Source of the DNA: Leclercia sp. UBA7405
Lineage (GTDB): Bacteria; Pseudomonadota; Gammaproteobacteria; Enterobacterales; Enterobacteriaceae
Length of the DNA: 20,973 nucleotides
Direction: 5' to 3'
Assembly (NCBI GenBank): GCA_002469605.1
Contig: DKMV01000138.1
Location: forward strand, 1-20,973
Every line of letters starts with the position of its first letter. Position 1 is the first letter of the stretch. Of this stretch, positions 16,782 to 20,973 are shown piece by piece. The notes below the pieces were generated by a model. It was not told the origin of the DNA. It did no database searches and saw only the letters and a program-made list of their open reading frames with translations. The translations under genes were made by a program, and so were the position numbers.

Positions 16782-16832
16782 TAAAGGTTGACTTTATTTC
16801 ACCGGATACGCTTTCGTAAAGCAATAGTAAGC

Positions 16833-16841
16833 TGATATTCT
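16833..16841 (+). promoter_or_regulatory. rhlB: Possible extended -10 of rhlB
   Basis: TGATATTCT fits an extended -10 (TGn plus TATTCT, 4 of 6 to consensus). The usual start distance of about 7 nt would put +1 near 16848, only about 2 nt before the rhlB ATG. A good -35-like TTGACT lies at 16788-16793 but is not correctly spaced to any -10. The call is weak. The true promoter may be further upstream. Confidence 0.2.
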
Positions 16842-16849
16842 ACCACACT

Positions 16850-18118
16850 ATGAGCAAAACACATTTAACAGAACAGAAGTTTTCCGACTTCGCCCTGCAC
16901 GCAAAAGTCATTGAAGCTCTTGAAAGTAAAGGGTTTCACAACTGCACGCCTATTCAGGCCCTCGCCCTTCCGCTAACGCTGGCGGGTCGTGATGTTGCAG
17001 GACAGGCGCAAACCGGTACCGGCAAAACGATGGCGTTTTTAACGTCAACGTTTCATTATTTACTTTCTCACCCGGCAATTGCTGACCGCAAAGTTAACCA
17101 ACCGCGCGCGCTGATCATGGCCCCGACGCGAGAACTGGCGGTACAGATCCACGCTGATGCAGAGCCCCTGGCACAGTCCACCGGCCTGAAGCTCGGCCTG
17201 GCTTACGGCGGTGACGGCTACGACAAACAGCTGAAGGTGCTGGAAAGCGGTGTTGATATCCTGATCGGCACCACCGGCCGTCTCATCGACTACGCAAAAC
17301 AGAACCACATTAACCTTGGCGCCATCCAGGTTGTCGTCCTCGACGAAGCCGATCGCATGTACGATCTGGGCTTTATCAAAGATATCCGCTGGCTGTTCCG
17401 CCGCATGCCTGCCGCGAACGAGCGTCTGAACATGCTGTTCTCCGCGACCCTCTCTTACCGCGTCCGCGAGCTGGCGTTCGAGCAGATGAATAACGCCGAA
17501 TATGTGGAAGTGGAGCCGGAACAGAAGACAGGCCATCGTATTAAAGAAGAGCTGTTCTATCCCTCTAATGAAGAGAAAATGCGCCTGCTGCAGACGCTGA
17601 TCGAAGAAGAGTGGCCAGACCGCGCTATCGTCTTCGCTAACACCAAGCACCGCTGCGAAGATATCTGGGGCCATCTGGCTGCCGATGGCCATCGCGTTGG
17701 CCTGCTGACCGGCGATGTGGCGCAGAAAAAACGCCTGCGCATTCTCGAAGAATTTACCCGTGGCGATCTGGATATTCTGGTTGCTACCGACGTTGCCGCG
17801 CGTGGCCTGCATATTCCGGCCGTGACCCACGTCTTTAACTACGATCTGCCCGATGACTGCGAAGACTACGTACACCGTATCGGTCGTACCGGTCGTGCCG
17901 GCGCCAGCGGCCACTCTATCAGCCTTGCCTGTGAAGAGTATGCCCTGAACCTGCCGGCCATTGAGACCTACATCGGTCACTCTATCCCGCAGAGTAAATA
18001 CAACCCGGATGCGCTGTTAAGCGAACTGCCGCCTGCGAAGCGCCTGACCCGTGCCCGCTCCGGTAATGGCCCGCGTCGTTCCGGCGGTGCTCCGCGTAAT
18101 CGTCGTCGTTCAGGCTAA
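16850..18118 (+). CDS. rhlB: ATP-dependent RNA helicase RhlB (RNA degradosome)
   Basis: RhlB is the DEAD-box helicase of the RNA degradosome. It binds RNase E and unwinds structured RNA for PNPase. All helicase motifs are present in order: Q motif with PIQ at about 34-36, motif I AQTGTGKT at 53-60, Ia PTRELA from 92, Ib TTGRL from 141, II DEAD at 165-168, III SAT at 198-200, V near ATDVAARG at 312-319, and [10 protein letters not shown] at 342-349. The basic C-terminal tail (last 30 residues, rich in Arg, Gly and Pro) is typical. The 422 residues are one more than E. coli. No purine-rich Shine-Dalgarno sequence lies before the ATG. It is followed after 5 nt by gppA. Confidence 0.98.
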   Translation: MSKTHLTEQKFSDFALHAKVIEALESKGFHNCTPIQALALPLTLAGRDVAGQAQTGTGKTMAFLTSTFHYLLSHPAIADRKVNQPRALIMAPTRELAVQIHADAEPLAQSTGLKLGLAYGGDGYDKQLKVLESGVDILIGTTGRLIDYAKQNHINLGAIQVVVLDEADRMYDLGFIKDIRWLFRRMPAANERLNMLFSATLSYRVRELAFEQMNNAEYVEVEPEQKTGHRIKEELFYPSNEEKMRLLQTLIEEEWPDRAIVFANTKHRCEDIWGHLAADGHRVGLLTGDVAQKKRLRILEEFTRGDLDILVATDVAARGLHIPAVTHVFNYDLPDDCEDYVHRIGRTGRAGASGHSISLACEEYALNLPAIETYIGHSIPQSKYNPDALLSELPPAKRLTRARSGNGPRRSGGAPRNRRRSG

Positions 18119-18123
18119 CTACT

Positions 18124-19608
18124 ATGCTCAGCTCCACCTCGCTCTATGCAGCAATTGATCTCGGTTCGAATAGTTTTCATATGCTGGTTGTACGCGAGGT
18201 GGCGGGGAGCATCCAGACCCTGACGCGCATTAAGCGTAAGGTCCGCCTCGCGGCGGGCCTGAGCAGCGACAATCATCTCTCCCCCGATGCCATGGAACGC
18301 GGCTGGCAATGCCTGCGTCTTTTTGCCGAACGTCTGCAGGATATTCCCCATCAGCAAATACGCGTTGTCGCGACGGCCACATTACGCCTGGCAGTGAATG
18401 CAGATGTTTTCATTGCCACCGCGCAGACCATCCTCGGCTGCCCGGTTCAGGTGATCAGCGGTGAAGAAGAGGCGCGCCTTATCTATCAGGGTGTGGCCCA
18501 TACCACCGGTGGCGATGAACGTCGCCTGGTTGTCGATATCGGTGGGGCAAGTACCGAGCTGGTGACCGGCAACGGCGCACAGGCTACCTCTTTGAACAGC
18601 CTGTCGATGGGGTGCGTGACTTGGCTTGAGCGCTATTTCACCGACCGTAATCTGGCGCAGGAAAATTTTGACCAGGCGGAGCGGGCCGCGCGCGACGTGG
18701 TGCGCCCCGTTGTCGCCACCCTGCAGCAGCACGGCTGGAACGTGTGCGTAGGCGCCTCCGGCACGGTACAGGCGCTGCAGGAGATCATGATGGCGCAGGG
18801 GATGGATGAACGCATCACCCTCGCCAAACTGCAGCAGCTTAAGCAGCGCGCCATTCAGTGTGGCCGTCTTGAAGAGCTTGAGATAGAAGGTCTGACGCTC
18901 GAACGGGCGCTGGTTTTCCCCAGCGGGCTGGCGATTTTAATCGCTATTTTCACCGAACTGGATATCCAGTGCATGACTCTGGCGGGCGGCGCCCTGCGTG
19001 AAGGTCTGGTCTATGGCATGCTTCACCTGGCGGTAGATGAAGATATTCGCAGCCGCACGTTGCGTAACGTCCAGCGCCGTTTTCTGGTCGATACCAGCCA
19101 GGGCGAGCGCGTTGGGCAACTTGCACTGCATTTTGCCGATCAGGCGAGTAAAAGCTGGGAAATAAGCCCTTTAAGCCGCGTTCTGCTGCGAAGTGCCTGC
19201 CAATTGCATGAGATTGGTTTGAGCGTGGAATATAAACAGGCGCCGCTGCATGCCGCCTGGCTGGTACGTAATCTGGATCTGCCGGGCTTTACCCCGGCGC
19301 AAAAAAAGCTGCTGGCGACCCTGCTGCTCAACCAGACCAACCCTGTCGACCTCTCGTCATTACATCAGCAAAATGCCGTCCCACCGCGGGTGGCGGAGCA
19401 TCTTTGCCGGCTTCTGCGTCTGGCTATTATATTTGCCAGCCGTCGCCGGGACGATCTGCTGCCCGAGCCTGGCCTGCAGGTCGATGGCGAAACCGTCACT
19501 CTGACCCTGCCGGAAAACTGGCTGGCCCAGCACCCGCTGGGGGCAGAGATGATTGAACAGGAGAGCCAGTGGCAGAGCTATGTCCACTGGCCGCTGCGGA
19601 TCCAGTAA
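18124..19608 (+). CDS. gppA: Guanosine pentaphosphate phosphohydrolase GppA
   Basis: GppA converts pppGpp to ppGpp and is also an exopolyphosphatase, so it tunes the stringent response. It belongs to the Ppx/GppA branch of the ASKHA (actin-like ATPase) superfamily. The phosphate-1 motif [11 protein letters not shown] is at 12-22, GEEEAR at 113-118 carries the conserved acidic residues, and DIGGASTEL from 138 forms the phosphate-2 loop. ASGTVQ and AGGALREG follow, and the C-terminal HD-like helical domain contains HEIG. The 494 residues equal the E. coli length. The ATG lies 5 nt after the rhlB stop codon, with only a weak AGG upstream, so it is probably cotranscribed with and coupled to rhlB. 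The region at residues about 320-355 diverges most from E. coli. Confidence 0.97.
   Translation: MLSSTSLYAAIDLGSNSFHMLVVREVAGSIQTLTRIKRKVRLAAGLSSDNHLSPDAMERGWQCLRLFAERLQDIPHQQIRVVATATLRLAVNADVFIATAQTILGCPVQVISGEEEARLIYQGVAHTTGGDERRLVVDIGGASTELVTGNGAQATSLNSLSMGCVTWLERYFTDRNLAQENFDQAERAARDVVRPVVATLQQHGWNVCVGASGTVQALQEIMMAQGMDERITLAKLQQLKQRAIQCGRLEELEIEGLTLERALVFPSGLAILIAIFTELDIQCMTLAGGALREGLVYGMLHLAVDEDIRSRTLRNVQRRFLVDTSQGERVGQLALHFADQASKSWEISPLSRVLLRSACQLHEIGLSVEYKQAPLHAAWLVRNLDLPGFTPAQKKLLATLLLNQTNPVDLSSLHQQNAVPPRVAEHLCRLLRLAIIFASRRRDDLLPEPGLQVDGETVTLTLPENWLAQHPLGAEMIEQESQWQSYVHWPLRIQ
19586..19606. other. Hairpin at gppA 3' end
   Basis: ACTGGCCG and CGG-at-CCAGT can pair as an 8-bp stem with a 2-nt bulge and a 3-nt loop, spanning the last codons of gppA. 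Neither strand has a T-run after it, so it is not a standard terminator. It is the only visible structure at the gppA/rep convergence, where the two stop codons are 2 nt apart. Confidence 0.3.
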
Positions 19609-19610
19609 CC

Positions 19611-20973
19611 TTACTTATCCTTCGCTTTCGCCAGCATGGCACGGATATTGGCAACGTTTGCCTGCCCCTTGTGCATCCGCTCCTCCGCTGAAATCACCTT
19701 ACGTTCCTGCTCCCAGATAATGTCATCCTGGGGCAGCTCCAGCAGAAAACGGCTCGGCTCCGGGCGCACCAGCTCGCCGTACTGGCGACGCTCCTTACAG
19801 AGGGTAAAAATCAGCTCTTTCTGCGCACGGGTAATGCCCACGTAGGCCAGACGGCGCTCTTCATCAACGTTGTCCTCGTCGATGCTGCTCTGATGCGGTA
19901 ACAGCCCCTCTTCCATGCCCACCAGGTAGACATAGGGGAATTCCAGACCTTTAGACGCATGCAGCGTCATAAGCTGAACCTGATCGGCCTCCTCTTCGCT
20001 TTCGCCGCGCTCCATCATATCGCGCAGGGTAAAGCGGGTGACTACCTGCGTCAGGGTCATCGGCTCATCGATTTCCGATCCTTCCAGCATTTCGGTCATC
20101 CAGCTGAACAGCTGGTTGACGTTTTTCATGCGCATTTCAGCCGCCTTCGGGCTGGCGGACGTTTCGTACAGCCAGGACTCATAGTCGATGCCGCGGATCA
20201 GATCGCGCACCGCCATCACAGGTTCGCGCTCGGCGAGGCGCTGAATTTCACCCAGCCACTGGGTAAAGCGCGTCAGGGATTCATAGCCACGACCGGTGAG
20301 CGTCTGGCTCAGCCCCATATCAAAGCTGGCGGTAAACAGACTCTTATTGCGGGTCATCGCCCATTCACCCAGCTTTTGCAGCGTCGCCGGGCCAATCTCA
20401 CGCTTCGGCGTATTCACAATGCGCAGGAAGGCGCTGTCGTCGTCCGGGTTGGTCAGCACGCGCAGATAGGCCAGCAGGTCTTTGATTTCCGGCCGCGAGA
20501 AGAAGGAGGTGCCGCCCGAAATCTTGTACGGAATACGGTTCTGCATCAGCATCTTTTCAAAGACGCGGGACTGGTGATTACCGCGATAGAGGATTGCGTA
20601 ATCCTTGTATGCCGTTTTATTAACGAAGTGGTGGGCAATCAGCTCGCCGGTAACCCGTTCCGCCTCGTGCTCTTCATTATTGGCACTTAATACTTTTAGC
20701 TCCGCACCATAGCCGAGCTCAGAAAACAGGCGCTTCTCAAAGACGTGGGGGTTGTTGGCGATAAGAATGTTGGCCGCTTTCAGGATACGCCCGGATGAGC
20801 GGTAGTTCTGCTCCAGCTTGATCACCTGCAGTGCCGGGAAATCCTGGCTCAGCAGCACCAGGTTTTGCGGACGCGCCCCGCGCCAGGAGTAGATTGACTG
20901 GTCGTCATCCCCCACGACGGTAAAACGGGCCCGCTGCCCCACCAGCAGCTTTACCAGCTCATACTGGCTGGTG
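19611..20973 (-). CDS. rep: ATP-dependent DNA helicase Rep (C-terminal part, cut by window edge)
   Basis: Rep is a superfamily 1A 3'-5' DNA helicase (UvrD/PcrA relatives) that accompanies the replisome, binds DnaB, and clears proteins and stalled complexes ahead of forks. The reading frame runs off the right edge. 453 residues of about 673 are present, so the N-terminus with motif I (Walker A) and motif II is outside the window. Visible are motif [18 protein letters not shown], motif [14 protein letters not shown], motif [13 protein letters not shown] and motif [18 protein letters not shown]. The frame continues upstream of GTG 20942 with [10 protein letters not shown], matching E. coli, so that codon is internal. 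The C-terminal tail, which contacts DnaB in E. coli, ends in a basic stretch that differs somewhat from E. coli. The gene converges with gppA. Confidence 0.97.
   Translation of the reverse strand, partial: TSQYELVKLLVGQRARFTVVGDDDQSIYSWRGARPQNLVLLSQDFPALQVIKLEQNYRSSGRILKAANILIANNPHVFEKRLFSELGYGAELKVLSANNEEHEAERVTGELIAHHFVNKTAYKDYAILYRGNHQSRVFEKMLMQNRIPYKISGGTSFFSRPEIKDLLAYLRVLTNPDDDSAFLRIVNTPKREIGPATLQKLGEWAMTRNKSLFTASFDMGLSQTLTGRGYESLTRFTQWLGEIQRLAEREPVMAVRDLIRGIDYESWLYETSASPKAAEMRMKNVNQLFSWMTEMLEGSEIDEPMTLTQVVTRFTLRDMMERGESEEEADQVQLMTLHASKGLEFPYVYLVGMEEGLLPHQSSIDEDNVDEERRLAYVGITRAQKELIFTLCKERRQYGELVRPEPSRFLLELPQDDIIWEQERKVISAEERMHKGQANVANIRAMLAKAKDK

Noticed and set aside
17060..17980. Open frame of 306 codons on the minus strand opposite rhlB
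   Set aside because: RhlB on the plus strand has every DEAD-box motif at family spacing. The antisense frame shows no domain and is a reading-frame shadow.
19959..20690. Open frame of 243 codons on the plus strand opposite rep
   Set aside because: The minus strand encodes Rep helicase motifs through the same interval. The plus-strand translation has no identifiable features.
20940..20942. GTG as the start of the rep product
   Set aside because: The frame stays open to the window edge, and the ten residues upstream match the Rep protein, so this codon is an internal Val.

Overview
This window is chromosomal DNA of a member of the Enterobacteriaceae (gamma-proteobacteria). Every protein reads as a full-length ortholog, or one cut only by the window edge, of the Escherichia coli yifK - enterobacterial common antigen (ECA) - rho - trxA - rhlB - gppA - rep region, in the same order and orientation. 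Rho and thioredoxin are almost residue-for-residue those of E. coli, while WecF, WecD and the N-terminus of WzzE are clearly diverged. That suggests a related genus of the Enterobacter/Citrobacter/Klebsiella kind rather than E. coli itself, but I cannot name the species from the sequence alone. I see no insertion sequence, phage gene, CRISPR array, tRNA or rRNA.

Layout, left to right. 1-60 holds no gene. 107-1492 (-) is the amino acid permease yifK, with its own terminator at the left and a regulated-looking leader at the right. 1759-14544 (-) is the complete twelve-gene ECA operon, read from right to left: wecA, wzzE, wecB, wecC, rffG, rffH, wecD, wecE, wzxE, wecF, wzyE, wecG. Next come rho (-) with its terminator and a long leader, and trxA (-). 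rhlB (+) diverges from trxA and is followed by gppA (+). The right edge is the 3' two-thirds of rep (-), which converges on gppA with only 2 nt between stop codons.

How the genes work together. WecA starts the glycan by putting GlcNAc-1-P on undecaprenyl phosphate. WecB and WecC make UDP-ManNAcA, and WecG adds it. RffH, RffG, WecE and WecD make dTDP-Fuc4NAc, and WecF adds it. WzxE flips the finished trisaccharide-lipid, WzyE polymerises it and WzzE sets chain length. Most junctions inside the operon are 4-nt overlaps or gaps of 1-13 nt, as expected for translational coupling. Five of the twelve genes appear to start with GTG (wecA, wecB, rffG, wecD, wzyE). The starts of wecA, rffG, wecD, wecE and trxA given here are shorter than the longest open frame, for reasons stated in each entry.

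No new protein system is visible. What deserves a second look is non-coding. The rho leader keeps nucleotide similarity to E. coli rhoL, but the leader-peptide frame is destroyed. A 21-nt dyad is repeated in the trxA/rhlB divergent region with a strict 26-nt period. There is a strong hairpin between wzzE and wecB, mutually exclusive hairpins between rho and wecA, and a probable GcvB sRNA site at the yifK Shine-Dalgarno sequence. Comparisons with E. coli and Salmonella rest on memory of those sequences, not on a search.
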